The translations under genes were made by a program, and so were the position numbers. The notes beneath the pieces were generated by a model. That model had not been told where the DNA came from and ran no database searches. It saw only the letters and a list, made by a program, of their open reading frames with translations. This document shows positions 1 through 7,247 of a stretch of DNA of 24,557 bases, in pieces (position 1 is the stretch's first letter; each line of letters starts with the position of its first letter). Source of the stretch: Chloroflexi bacterium RBG_19FT_COMBO_55_16. GTDB lineage: Bacteria; Chloroflexota; Anaerolineae; Anaerolineales; UBA4823. The stretch spans positions 700 through 25,256 of the forward strand of contig MGOK01000072.1 of NCBI GenBank assembly GCA_001795335.1. Reading direction: 5' to 3'.

Positions 1-42
1 CACCAGCGCCAATATAATTCTAAAGATAATACTCTTGTTCAT
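1..42 (-). CDS. 5' end of a membrane or exported protein (partial)
   Basis: Only the first 14 codons lie in the window (MNKSIIFRIILALV); the gene continues past base 1. The ATG at 42-40 is preceded by a good Shine-Dalgarno, AAGGAGA, at 54-48. A lysine followed by a run of hydrophobic residues is typical of a signal peptide or N-terminal membrane anchor. Function cannot be told. A TATACT at 97-92 could be its -10 box, but no convincing -35 is visible. Confidence 0.6.
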   Translation of the reverse strand, partial: MNKSIIFRIILALV

Positions 43-201
43 TTATTTCTCCTTGTACCGTTGATTTAATTTGTTATGAAATCTAACCAACAGTATAGGC
101 CAGGATTGTGAACTGAGTATGAATTCAGGCGGGAGGAATTGTGGAGGCTCACAGAGAATTAAGAGGTATTCGTCTTTATAAATTTTGTTCCCAGTTGAGG
201 A

Positions 202-210
202 TGTTATAAT
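202..210 (+). promoter_or_regulatory. Extended -10 promoter for the 668-residue membrane protein
   Basis: TG-T-TATAAT at 202-210 is a perfect extended -10 element. Transcription would begin near 217, giving a leader of about 55 bases. The -35 region is weak, which is common for extended -10 promoters. Position and strand fit the downstream gene. Confidence 0.5.
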
Positions 211-271
211 CAAAAAAGACAGTATTATCGAGGTATGACAGCCAGTTCAACAGGGGGTATGATCCCAAGCT

Positions 272-2278
272 ATGGTCGGAAAATCCAGCCTCTACCGCCT
301 GTACTTCACCCTGAACACTTTTGAAGGCCTGCTGGCTCTCTTCACGATCTTCAAAGAGCCCTCCATGCAAGGCTACGCCGGGTTGTTCGGCTATTCAGCC
401 TGGCGCCTGGCGTTGGGAGCGGCCACGCTATCCTTCGTTTGCATTTGGGCCTGGTTGGCGGCGCGCGCCTGGGCCGACGCTGCCTGGCTGGCGAAGTTAG
501 ATGTAAGACAGGGAGATTTCCTGTCCAGCGGGCACAGGCTTTTAGTCCTCACCCTGCTGCTCCTGGCGGGGATCGGGCTGCTCAGCCTGGCGCTGGTCGC
601 CTGGCGCACACCAGCGGTGCATGATTACCAGGTCTATGCCCCGATCTTTGTGGACACGCTGGTGATCTATGAAGCTTTCTGGGCGGCTTTCACCCGCGCC
701 CTGCCTCTGGTAGCCTGGAGCCTGGCGATCTTGGTTCAGACCCTGCTATTTGTCCTGGTGAACTTTGCCAAATTGTACAGGCAGGCCGGATTTTTCAGCG
801 CGACTGAAGTCGCCACTACAGCTACCATAACTTACAAGACGCTGCTAATTCTGGTCATCACCCTGCTCACCCTGTTCCATTGGCTGGTGTTAAGCCTGCG
901 CCTGCGCGTTTTCACGTCCATCCCTGGCTGGTATTGGGAAATCTTTTCCCGCCCCTTCAGCCTGCGGGACGGTTTTTTCCTGGCTATGGTGGCAGTCTCT
1001 TTGTTGGGTGTAGCTTTTGTTCTAAAGAACCCTGCCCTTTCATGGCGTAGCCTTGTTGTCCTGATGCTGATTGGGATCATGCTCCAGTTGGGGTTCGGGC
1101 TGGTGGATGGCAAGGGGATGGAAGCGATTCGTCAAAAATACACCTTATCGCACCACAGGTCGTACGCCTTGATCGCTGCCGATGAAGACATAACCCCCAT
1201 GCAAGTCGTGCGTGAGTACGAAGCTCGCTTCGGCTACAAGATGTTCCCCAGCACCAAGCCACCAGGCGTGCTCATGCTGTATGTCTCGCTGGGCAAGCTG
1301 GTCGACCGCCTGGACCCGCAGCCAACCAGCGAAGGGCGCTTCCTGGCACTGACGCGTTTTATAGCTTATGCCTTCCCTTTCCTGGCCTTCCTGATCGTCC
1401 CCGCTATTTACGCCTTCGGCCGGATCCTGGCAGCTGACGTGGACGCCATCCTGCCCGGCATGCTCTACGTGTTCCTGCCGAACGTGATTCTGATCCCGCT
1501 ATTCTTGGATCAGGTGATGTACCCCCTGTTATTCATGGCGGGTGTGTTATTTATGTTGCTCGTGCTGCGCAAGCCCTCCTTCTGGGCACCATTCCTGGTT
1601 GGGTGTTATTTCTATTTTGCACTCTTCTTCTCGTTCTCCATGCTGCCCATGCTCCCCCTCTTCCTGGCCCTGATCGGCATGGACTATCTGACCTTCCGCC
1701 GGCAGCGCAGCTGGCTTGATCCTTTTAAGACCATTTTCAGCCTGGCGGCCGGGGTCTTGCTCATGTACTTCGCCTTCCGCTGGTTATTAAACTATGACTT
1801 CATCGTGCGTTATGAGACTGCCATGCGAGTAGTGCGTAATTTCGATTTCATCCTGCGCGTAGGTGAGACCCCGCCTGAGACATTTTCCACCGAGACTATT
1901 CGCCCGAGCCTGAACCAGGTCTGGGGTGCGATCCGCTTGAACAATATAGAACTGGCGGCCGCTATTGGCTTCCCCGTTTTCCTGCTCTTCCTATCCGGGG
2001 CAGTACGCGTCCTGGCGAGACTCCTCCGGCGACAGGGAGCCTGGCGGGAAGCGGCAATGACGGCCTTCTTCCTGACCTACGTCGCCCTCAACCTGTATGG
2101 GCAGGTGCAGGGAGAAGTTTCTCGCCTGTGGATTTTCTGGACACCGATGTTTGTGCTTTTCGCCGCCTACGAGATCGCTACCTTGTTTCCCCGGCGCACC
2201 CGGGCGGTGTTGCTCCTGGTAGCGGTACAGTTAATCACTATTTTCCTAACCTTCCAGTTCCAGGATTTCCTGGTTTAG
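272..2278 (+). CDS. Polytopic membrane protein, GT-C glycosyltransferase-like
   Basis: A 668-residue integral membrane protein with more than ten hydrophobic segments along its whole length. Around residues 320-345, between two membrane blocks, lies PSTKPPGVLMLY. The K-P-P-G turn resembles the loop motif of GT-C polytopic glycosyltransferases (ArnT/PMT type), which transfer sugars from lipid carriers. The usual acidic pair in the first extracellular loop is not obvious, so this is family resemblance rather than a firm assignment. A TGA in frame at 260-262 excludes an upstream start, so ATG 272 is the first possible one. The only purine-rich ribosome site (AGGGGG, 252-257) is unusually far away, at 14 bases. 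It ends 17 bases from the convergent methyltransferase gene with no clear terminator between. An envelope glycan role is inferred from its neighbours. Confidence 0.7.
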   Translation: MVGKSSLYRLYFTLNTFEGLLALFTIFKEPSMQGYAGLFGYSAWRLALGAATLSFVCIWAWLAARAWADAAWLAKLDVRQGDFLSSGHRLLVLTLLLLAGIGLLSLALVAWRTPAVHDYQVYAPIFVDTLVIYEAFWAAFTRALPLVAWSLAILVQTLLFVLVNFAKLYRQAGFFSATEVATTATITYKTLLILVITLLTLFHWLVLSLRLRVFTSIPGWYWEIFSRPFSLRDGFFLAMVAVSLLGVAFVLKNPALSWRSLVVLMLIGIMLQLGFGLVDGKGMEAIRQKYTLSHHRSYALIAADEDITPMQVVREYEARFGYKMFPSTKPPGVLMLYVSLGKLVDRLDPQPTSEGRFLALTRFIAYAFPFLAFLIVPAIYAFGRILAADVDAILPGMLYVFLPNVILIPLFLDQVMYPLLFMAGVLFMLLVLRKPSFWAPFLVGCYFYFALFFSFSMLPMLPLFLALIGMDYLTFRRQRSWLDPFKTIFSLAAGVLLMYFAFRWLLNYDFIVRYETAMRVVRNFDFILRVGETPPETFSTETIRPSLNQVWGAIRLNNIELAAAIGFPVFLLFLSGAVRVLARLLRRQGAWREAAMTAFFLTYVALNLYGQVQGEVSRLWIFWTPMFVLFAAYEIATLFPRRTRAVLLLVAVQLITIFLTFQFQDFLV

Positions 2279-2295
2279 CAGCTTTTCAATTTGAT

Positions 2296-3753
2296 TTATG
2301 GATTCTTCCTCTCCATCAGGTACAGCACCCGGTTAGAGTCCTGGAGCTGTTCGCGAGCGATGATGGTGAAATCCTCGCCAAAGCCCTGCTCAAAGCCAGC
2401 CTGGGTGTAGTTTGGAAAAATATCCTTGCGAGTCGCCAGCATGCGAAGCACTTGCGGGTCTTCTTTGGGAATGAACTCGACGATCAGCCAGTGACACAAC
2501 CCCCCAAAGAATTCTGAGAGATGCTTCAAGGGAACATTATTGGCTATAGCCAGGTGGTGGATCAAGGCCAGGGCAAAAACGGCGTCTGCCGGGCTTCTCT
2601 CCAGGAAAGATTTTCGCTCCTGAAGCTGCCAGCCAATGCTAGGGCTGGGATTAGTCAGGTCAGTCAACAATGGCAGCAGGTGCCTTTCTTTTTCAGCGCC
2701 CATTTTCAGATAGTTTTGCTCGACTGCTCCAGGGTCGAGGTCAAAGGCCACGGTGAAAATCCCCCGCTGGCTTGCAATGCGGCTGAAAAACCCGACATTA
2801 GCGCCCAGGTCCCAAACCGTCGCCGGCTGGATTTGTTCAACGAACCTTTCCACGATTTGTTTCTTGTGTTCCAGGGCAGCAGGGGAATAGTTATGAGCTG
2901 CCATATAGTCTGACCATTCCGTCCTTGCATCCTTCCAATGCAGCTTGCGTACCCCTGTCTCCAGACTATCGAGCAACCCCATCAATTGCTGGCGACTTAT
3001 CCTGCGCTTTAGCATGGCTGGGTCGATGGCTTTATCGGCGAAGTGTTTTTGGGATCTGGCGTGCAGATGAATATGAATGGAGAGCGGAAAATTCAAGCGG
3101 GTCTTGGAGGGCAGCAGCCGGCTCGCCAGGTCGAGAGGGATCCCGTCAATATAAATGCGCATCAGCTGGCTCAATCGGATATCGGTATAAGCCATCAAGG
3201 CCAGCGGGGCCAAGAAATGCTGGCAAAACTGGCGATAGGCGATCCATGGCTCCCCTTCTTGATAGGACATAAAGGACAATGTGTCGATCAAGATTGGCTT
3301 GCCACCCTGGAATTGAATATTGTAGGCGCTGCAATCCTTTAACGTCAAACCAAACTTCAGCGCCCTTCTTTGGATGGCAAGGGTTAGCAATGCGGCATCC
3401 TTATACTGGCTGAAGCTCCATTCATAGGGGTAGGAAATAAACTCAACCGGGTCCGGCCTTAAGATCTTAAACGCCAGCGGTGAGTCGCTTTGGATATCTG
3501 GCTTTTCCTGGTGCGGGATCAATAAACGAGCTTCGACCAGTTCCTGATAGAGTCCCGATTCCATCAAGGATTGGTACTCGGCGCGCCCAACCTGGTTGAT
3601 CTGGCGGTAAAGGACGCCGTCCTCGAAAAAGACAAATCCGCTGGGATCCCGGAAGGAGGACGCGGCTCGCCGGGTTCCCGGTTTCTGAGTCACCGAGAAG
3701 GGAGATCTTTGCGGCAATGCAGTTTCATCCTTATTGCGATTTTTGGTCACCAT
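2296..3753 (-). CDS. Class I SAM methyltransferase with kinase-like N-terminal domain
   Basis: A 485-residue soluble protein. The C-terminal part (about 300-485) is a class I SAM-dependent methyltransferase: motif I DLGANVGFFS at 315-324, the acidic end of strand 2 at FDLDP (337-341), and a later ADAVFALALIHHLA stretch. The N-terminal 240 residues are not a usual methyltransferase partner. LKDCSAYNIQF (138-148) followed by ILIDTLSF (154-161) has the spacing of the kinase D-x4-N catalytic loop and DFG-type Asp. AFKIL (94-98) could be the lysine strand. The architecture recalls the NoeA-like methyltransferase group. The start has a strong ribosome site, AGGAGGGAGAAA just before the ATG. It overlaps the preceding 79-residue gene by 23 bases, suggesting translational coupling. 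Substrate unknown; a cell-surface glycan or lipid is inferred from the operon. Confidence 0.8.
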   Translation of the reverse strand: MVTKNRNKDETALPQRSPFSVTQKPGTRRAASSFRDPSGFVFFEDGVLYRQINQVGRAEYQSLMESGLYQELVEARLLIPHQEKPDIQSDSPLAFKILRPDPVEFISYPYEWSFSQYKDAALLTLAIQRRALKFGLTLKDCSAYNIQFQGGKPILIDTLSFMSYQEGEPWIAYRQFCQHFLAPLALMAYTDIRLSQLMRIYIDGIPLDLASRLLPSKTRLNFPLSIHIHLHARSQKHFADKAIDPAMLKRRISRQQLMGLLDSLETGVRKLHWKDARTEWSDYMAAHNYSPAALEHKKQIVERFVEQIQPATVWDLGANVGFFSRIASQRGIFTVAFDLDPGAVEQNYLKMGAEKERHLLPLLTDLTNPSPSIGWQLQERKSFLERSPADAVFALALIHHLAIANNVPLKHLSEFFGGLCHWLIVEFIPKEDPQVLRMLATRKDIFPNYTQAGFEQGFGEDFTIIAREQLQDSNRVLYLMERKNP

Positions 3754-3970
3754 TTTCTCCCTCCTCTTGGTGTTTTGAGAAGAGATGGCGCACGAAGGAT
3801 TTGACCTTCTTCCAATAAGCCCCCACCAAAAACAATGCCCCCATTAAGGTAGCCAGGAGCAGTTGCAGAAAGAAGCTACCCGATCCCGGATCCAGATAGG
3901 CAGGGTTCTTTGCCAGTAAGTCTGTTAACCAGGTCATGTGAAAGACTGCATATTCATTTAGAGCATCCAT
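3731..3970 (-). CDS. Small membrane protein with YLDPGSGS motif
   Basis: A 79-residue protein: a mildly hydrophobic N-terminus, the conserved-looking motif AYLDPGSGSFFLQ at 24-36, one transmembrane helix (about 32-54), then a basic and acidic soluble tail (KKVKSFVRHLFSKHQEEGENGD). I recognise the Y-L-D-P-G-S/T-G-S motif from short membrane proteins in bacterial envelope gene clusters, but its function is unknown to me. The ATG at 3970 has an AGGGAG ribosome site about 9 bases upstream. The gene lies 26 bases after the sulfatase-like gene and overlaps the methyltransferase by 23 bases, so the three are almost certainly cotranscribed. It may be a scaffold or partner for one of the two enzymes (inference). 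Confidence 0.75.
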   Translation of the reverse strand: MDALNEYAVFHMTWLTDLLAKNPAYLDPGSGSFFLQLLLATLMGALFLVGAYWKKVKSFVRHLFSKHQEEGENGDQKSQ

Positions 3971-3996
3971 CGGATTTACTCCCTATTAATAGGTTT

Positions 3997-5550
3997 CTAT
4001 TGGCTGGCTTCACAATCCAATTCAATGTAGTGGCTTTGCCTGCCAAGGATACTTTTGTCTTTCAGCAGCCCATAGTGGCCGTTAAAATATAAATCGAATA
4101 TCAGGCGGAAGGTATTGACAGGGGAAAGTGAGGTGGATAACTCCTGCTCTGAGCCCCCTGGCAGGTAATAGGCATTGAGAATCCCCAGGCGTTCTGCTTC
4201 GTCGATCCTCAAACCAGCATAATCGATGGTCGCGCCATGGTCGCCTTGAATAATGATGATTGGAGGACCTTCAGACTCGGCGATGAGTCGGTCGACGATA
4301 TCCAAAAGCCGGGTATTATCGTACGCGATCTGATCGCCATAGGCCACCAGTTCATCGGTTGGCGAATTATCCAACGGCGTGCCGTCAGCAGTAAAAACGA
4401 AGGGCGGGTGCGGTGAGACAATATGGGCGTAAACGAATTTGGGGCCTGGCACCTCAGCTATCGTTTTCGGGATAGCCTCCAGGGCGAATAAGACATTTTC
4501 CAGGTGAAGCGCCCTTGGATTATCGAGCACCTGTTTAATTTTATTCACTTGATTCGCTGCCGAGATAACCTGCATATCCAGCAGCAATTTCCCCGCTGAG
4601 GTATGCAGCAACAAGCGCTCGAATTCATTCAGGCCAATTGCCAGCAAATTACGACTGGATTGTATCCCGCTGGGGGTGTATTTAATATCCGTATTATCCC
4701 AGTTCAGCCATCTGTATCCAGGATCGAAGGTGACGATGGTATATCCCAGGCTGGCGAAGTTCTGCTGGACCGTGCTGGAGCGGATCATCTGGTTAAGGTC
4801 ATTCCGCCGGAAGGTGACTTCGGATAACCCTGTTCCGCCATCCAGGTAAGTCATGTTCAACGTCGAAGCCATGGAGAAGCGGGTATCCGAATAATTAGCC
4901 TGGCTGCACCGGGCGACGAAGAAACCCTTCTCCTCTAGAGCGTCTAGAAAAGGCGAGTTATCGTAGCCAAGGTGTTGGGCGATAAAATCACCGCGCGGAT
5001 AACCATCCATGAGGATATAGTACACATCCGGGGGCATTTGATCTTCGGGCAACCTTAAATCTCCCGCGGCAGATGCCGCCTGAGAGTGCTGTGCAGTATA
5101 ATCCTTGATTTCGAAGGCCCCAATCTGAAACAGGGGGAGGAGGATTAAAGCCGAGGCGATCACATTTAAAAATCTGGTCAGGGAGGACAAATCGCGCCGG
5201 GTCTTTAGAATCCCCCACAGCGCGACGCCAAAGATGCCCACATAAAGCGGCACCAAAAAGCGATGCCTACCGAGTAGATCGCCAAATAGGCTCACATTTC
5301 TCAGCACCAAGTTAAGGTGCCCGTAAGAAAAGAACGACAGCATTACCAGGGAGGTAATCAACCCGGCTTTATGCGCGTTCTTGAGTGTGAGGAACAATGT
5401 CAGCAGGATTAAAAAGGTGATAAAGATAGAAACGATCAAAGACCTTGCCCCTTCCAACACCGGGATCTCGGCGATATTGCGGGCGATCAACGCAATAACC
5501 GGATAAACCCCGAAGAGGAGAGGATGAATGATGAGCAGTCGGCTTCTCAA
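3997..5550 (-). CDS. Membrane-anchored sulfatase/phosphoglycerol transferase-like enzyme
   Basis: About 517 residues with the LtaS-like layout: roughly five N-terminal transmembrane helices (residues 5-146), then an extracytoplasmic alkaline-phosphatase-superfamily domain. Visible metal and nucleophile sites are PPDVYYILMDGY (D182), the SQANYSDTRFSMAST segment (Thr/Ser nucleophile candidates 223-230), HIVSPHPPF (377-384) and QGDHGA (435-440). Such enzymes transfer or hydrolyse phospho- or sulfo-groups on surface polymers. The start is doubtful. TTG at 5550 has no ribosome site, and the frame stays open upstream, where AAGGTAG (5599-5593) lies 6 bases before an in-frame CTG at 5586 and 9 before an ATT at 5583. 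The true start is probably 33-36 bases upstream. It heads an operon with the YLDPGSGS protein and the methyltransferase. Confidence 0.85.
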   Translation of the reverse strand: MRSRLLIIHPLLFGVYPVIALIARNIAEIPVLEGARSLIVSIFITFLILLTLFLTLKNAHKAGLITSLVMLSFFSYGHLNLVLRNVSLFGDLLGRHRFLVPLYVGIFGVALWGILKTRRDLSSLTRFLNVIASALILLPLFQIGAFEIKDYTAQHSQAASAAGDLRLPEDQMPPDVYYILMDGYPRGDFIAQHLGYDNSPFLDALEEKGFFVARCSQANYSDTRFSMASTLNMTYLDGGTGLSEVTFRRNDLNQMIRSSTVQQNFASLGYTIVTFDPGYRWLNWDNTDIKYTPSGIQSSRNLLAIGLNEFERLLLHTSAGKLLLDMQVISAANQVNKIKQVLDNPRALHLENVLFALEAIPKTIAEVPGPKFVYAHIVSPHPPFVFTADGTPLDNSPTDELVAYGDQIAYDNTRLLDIVDRLIAESEGPPIIIIQGDHGATIDYAGLRIDEAERLGILNAYYLPGGSEQELSTSLSPVNTFRLIFDLYFNGHYGLLKDKSILGRQSHYIELDCEASQ

Positions 5551-5698
5551 CGATTTAAACTTTGAAAGAAAAGTATAGACAATCAGGCAATTCTACCTTA
5601 ACCCAAGGAATATACCGTAGGGGAACGGAAAAAACTCAGCCGGTCAATAATAAATCCAATTTATAATTATCGCGATTTGTTTTTCTGGTTAATACTAA

Positions 5699-5720
5699 AC
5701 GAGCCCCTTACGGGGCTCGT
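5699..5720 (-). terminator. Hairpin terminator after the SWIM gene
   Basis: ACGAGCCCC (5699-5707), loop TTAC, GGGGCTCGT (5712-5720): a perfect 9-bp GC-rich stem. Read on the minus strand it is followed by TTTAGTATT, only moderately T-rich. It lies 36 bases after the stop of the SWIM gene, so a termination role is likely. Confidence 0.65.
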
Positions 5721-5755
5721 CGCTTCCTGAGAGTCGGGCAGTGGTTTCGATATTT

Positions 5756-5998
5756 TTAACCTGCTACTGGTTGTAGGAGCATCTCTTCCAGGATAATCTC
5801 AAGCGCCATTGTGTGACTGCACCGTCCGCGGCTCTGGAAGAAATCACAGTCGCACTGCCATTCGCCATTCTGGAAATTTACCGAATGAGGGTTGTTTTGT
5901 CCCTCGAAAGTAACCTTGAACGCCTCGAAGTGGATCCGGTCGCGCTGTTGGGCATACCGTTTTGCTTTTTCGAGCTTGCCGATCATGCCATAATCCAT
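5756..5998 (-). CDS. Small SWIM-type zinc-finger protein
   Basis: An 80-residue protein. Its C-terminal half contains C49-x-C51-x8-C60-x-H62 (QCDCDFFQSRGRCSH), the SWIM zinc-finger signature CxCx(n)CxH. SWIM domains bind DNA, RNA or protein partners and are usually part of larger proteins; here the domain stands almost alone, preceded by about 25 residues with basic character. The preceding FKVTFEG...HSVNFQNGEWQC matches the beta strands that normally precede the motif. The ATG is preceded by AAAGGAGGT (6016-6008), one of the strongest ribosome sites in the window. It is a single-gene unit with its own promoter, a structured leader and a downstream terminator. The specific partner is unknown; a nucleic-acid role is inferred. 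Confidence 0.8.
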   Translation of the reverse strand: MDYGMIGKLEKAKRYAQQRDRIHFEAFKVTFEGQNNPHSVNFQNGEWQCDCDFFQSRGRCSHTMALEIILEEMLLQPVAG

Positions 5999-6032
5999 CT
6001 TTTTTTACCTCCTTTCAAGGTGTATAAAATAG

Positions 6033-6061
6033 AAAAAAGGCACGCGGAAAACTCGCGTGCC
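6033..6061 (-). terminator. Intrinsic terminator or attenuator in the SWIM gene leader
   Basis: GGCACGCG (6039-6046) and CGCGTGCC (6054-6061) form an 8-bp GC-rich stem with a 7-base loop. On the minus strand it is followed directly by six T residues (6038-6033). This is a textbook intrinsic terminator, yet it lies inside the predicted leader, 17 bases before the SWIM gene ribosome site and downstream of a strong promoter. It may act as an attenuator, or end a short RNA of about 85-90 bases. Confidence 0.75.
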
Positions 6062-6068
6062 GTTCATC

Positions 6069-6104
6069 CTAACCGAGTAAGCCTCCATGAGAAACTTCTC
6101 GCAT
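6069..6104 (-). CDS. Possible 11-residue leader peptide
   Basis: ATG at 6104-6102 opens an 11-codon frame, MREVSHGGLLG, ending TAG at 6071-6069, eight bases before the terminator stem. A GGAG lies about 12 bases upstream of the ATG, slightly far for a ribosome site. A second overlapping frame begins with ATG 6088 and ends with TAA at 6007-6005, inside the SWIM ribosome site. Either could couple translation to the hairpin, but chance cannot be excluded for frames this short. Confidence 0.25.
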   Translation of the reverse strand: MREVSHGGLLG

Positions 6105-6128
6105 AATTATTTGTCTCCAATTGGTTCC

Positions 6129-6157
6129 AGTATAAGCCGAGTCAAGAAGAAAGTCAA
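6129..6157 (-). promoter_or_regulatory. Strong sigma70-type promoter for the SWIM gene
   Basis: On the minus strand, TTGACT (6157-6152), a 17-base spacer and TATACT (6134-6129). Both boxes are one base from consensus and the spacing is optimal. Transcription should start near 6122, giving a leader of about 124 bases before the SWIM ATG. Confidence 0.75.
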
Positions 6158-6264
6158 CAGGTATTCCGGAAATTAATGATCTTATTATTTTTGAGAGGAT
6201 TTTTGTCGCCCTTCCACCAAACGATAGGCCATCTAGGTAGGTTCAAGCAGAAGATAAAGTTACT

Positions 6265-7146
6265 CTAAAACGAAGACAGGCTTCCACTGCGGCGGGCCTG
6301 GTCCTCGGCTAGGCGGTAAAGGGTATAGCCTAAGATGGGCATCAAGATTCCAAACAGGGTGACGATGACAATCTCCAACTGGATTGGTGCCAGCTCCGGG
6401 AAACCGGGGGGGTAACCCATCAATGTAGAGCGAAAAGCATCGACATTATAGGCGAGCGGGATCAGGCGTGAGAAATTTCGCAAGAAGGGTGGCAGAGCAG
6501 AGAAGGGGAAAAAATTTGCGCAAAGGATCAGCAGGGCAAACTGGAGCAGGTTGGCCATCGTCTGGGCGGTCTCACGGATGCGCAGGGTGAGGGCGGCGAA
6601 GGCAAACCCCACCCCGAACGTGCCTGCCAGGCTCATCACTAACAGGTAAAGCCCCAGCCCTGGATTCTCAATGGGCAGGCGGCCGATCATGACCACCATC
6701 AACCCGCTTGCTGCCAGGGTGAGCAGTCCCGTCCACAGCAGCGTATTCGCCACGCGCGAGATCAGGCTGGCGAATTTGCTGGCAGGGCTCAGGTAGAGCT
6801 GCTCCAGCGTCCCCTGCACCTGCTCGTGGCGCACGTTATAGCCGATCGTCCACAAAGTATCGCTAAGGAACATGAATAGAATGAATCCATAAATGACCAC
6901 GCCTGACGGGTTGCCTGTGCTTGGCTGGCTTCCATTACCTGGGTTGTTCAGATTGACGCTGAAAGTCTTGCCGCCTAACGAGAAGATCGCCACGATCAGA
7001 AAAACCTGGCCAAAAGAGGCCACAAAGTTGACCGGATAGCGCACGATCAGGATCAACTCCTTGCGCACCATCGCCCAGAACGTGCTCCAACCGGATTTTA
7101 GATTGCTGATTGCTGATCGCTGAATCCCGAGTGTTGATTTGCTCAT
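6265..7146 (-). CDS. ABC-2 type transporter permease (second copy)
   Basis: A 293-residue permease with six predicted membrane helices. A cytoplasmic N-terminus precedes WAMVRKELILIVRYPVNF, the elbow/first helix typical of ABC-2 exporters. Later come a conserved EQVQGTLEQLYLSPAS cytoplasmic segment (about 109-124) and a terminal LGYTLYRLAEDQARR. It is the last gene of an ATPase-permease-permease operon and, with the 7248-8096 product, probably forms a heterodimeric export channel. Cargo unknown. The first 20 or so codons (MSKSTLGIQRSAISNLKSG) are encoded by degenerate AATCAGC-type heptamers, so this part is probably not conserved. The gap to the upstream permease is 101 bases and also repetitive, unlike the tight spacing elsewhere in the operon. 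Confidence 0.88.
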   Translation of the reverse strand: MSKSTLGIQRSAISNLKSGWSTFWAMVRKELILIVRYPVNFVASFGQVFLIVAIFSLGGKTFSVNLNNPGNGSQPSTGNPSGVVIYGFILFMFLSDTLWTIGYNVRHEQVQGTLEQLYLSPASKFASLISRVANTLLWTGLLTLAASGLMVVMIGRLPIENPGLGLYLLVMSLAGTFGVGFAFAALTLRIRETAQTMANLLQFALLILCANFFPFSALPPFLRNFSRLIPLAYNVDAFRSTLMGYPPGFPELAPIQLEIVIVTLFGILMPILGYTLYRLAEDQARRSGSLSSF

Positions 7147-7163
7147 TTGCCCATCTGCTGATT
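7091..7163 (-). repeat. Degenerate AATCAGC heptamer array over a gene start
   Basis: On the minus strand the stretch reads as consecutive 7-8 base units: AATCAGC, AGATGGGC, AAATGAGC, AAATCAAC, ACTCGGG, ATTCAGC, GATCAGC, AATCAGC, AATCTAA, AATCCGG. The ATG of the ABC permease lies inside the array. The same unit occurs at 12147-12188, at the start of the HerA-type gene. Confidence 0.7.
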
Positions 7164-7200
7164 AGTCCATTTACTCTTGCTGATATTGCCTGTGGATCAT

Positions 7201-7241
7201 TCAACTTCTTAACGTTATGAAATTCCAACCTTTTAACGTAC
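7201..7241 (-). repeat. Imperfect 24-base direct repeat between the two permease genes
   Basis: On the minus strand, ACGTTAAAAGGTTG and, 24 bases on, ACGTTAAGAAGTTG: twelve of fourteen bases match. With the adjoining heptamers it fills nearly the whole intergenic space. No protein-coding sense is apparent. Confidence 0.5.
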
Positions 7242-7247
7242 AAAGGT

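Noticed and set aside
2521..2913. Plus-strand 130-residue frame inside the kinase-methyltransferase gene
   Set aside because: Antisense to the conserved methyltransferase domain; no start signal.
7091..7163. CRISPR-like array
   Set aside because: The units are 7-8 bases and contiguous with no spacers; no cas genes are present.
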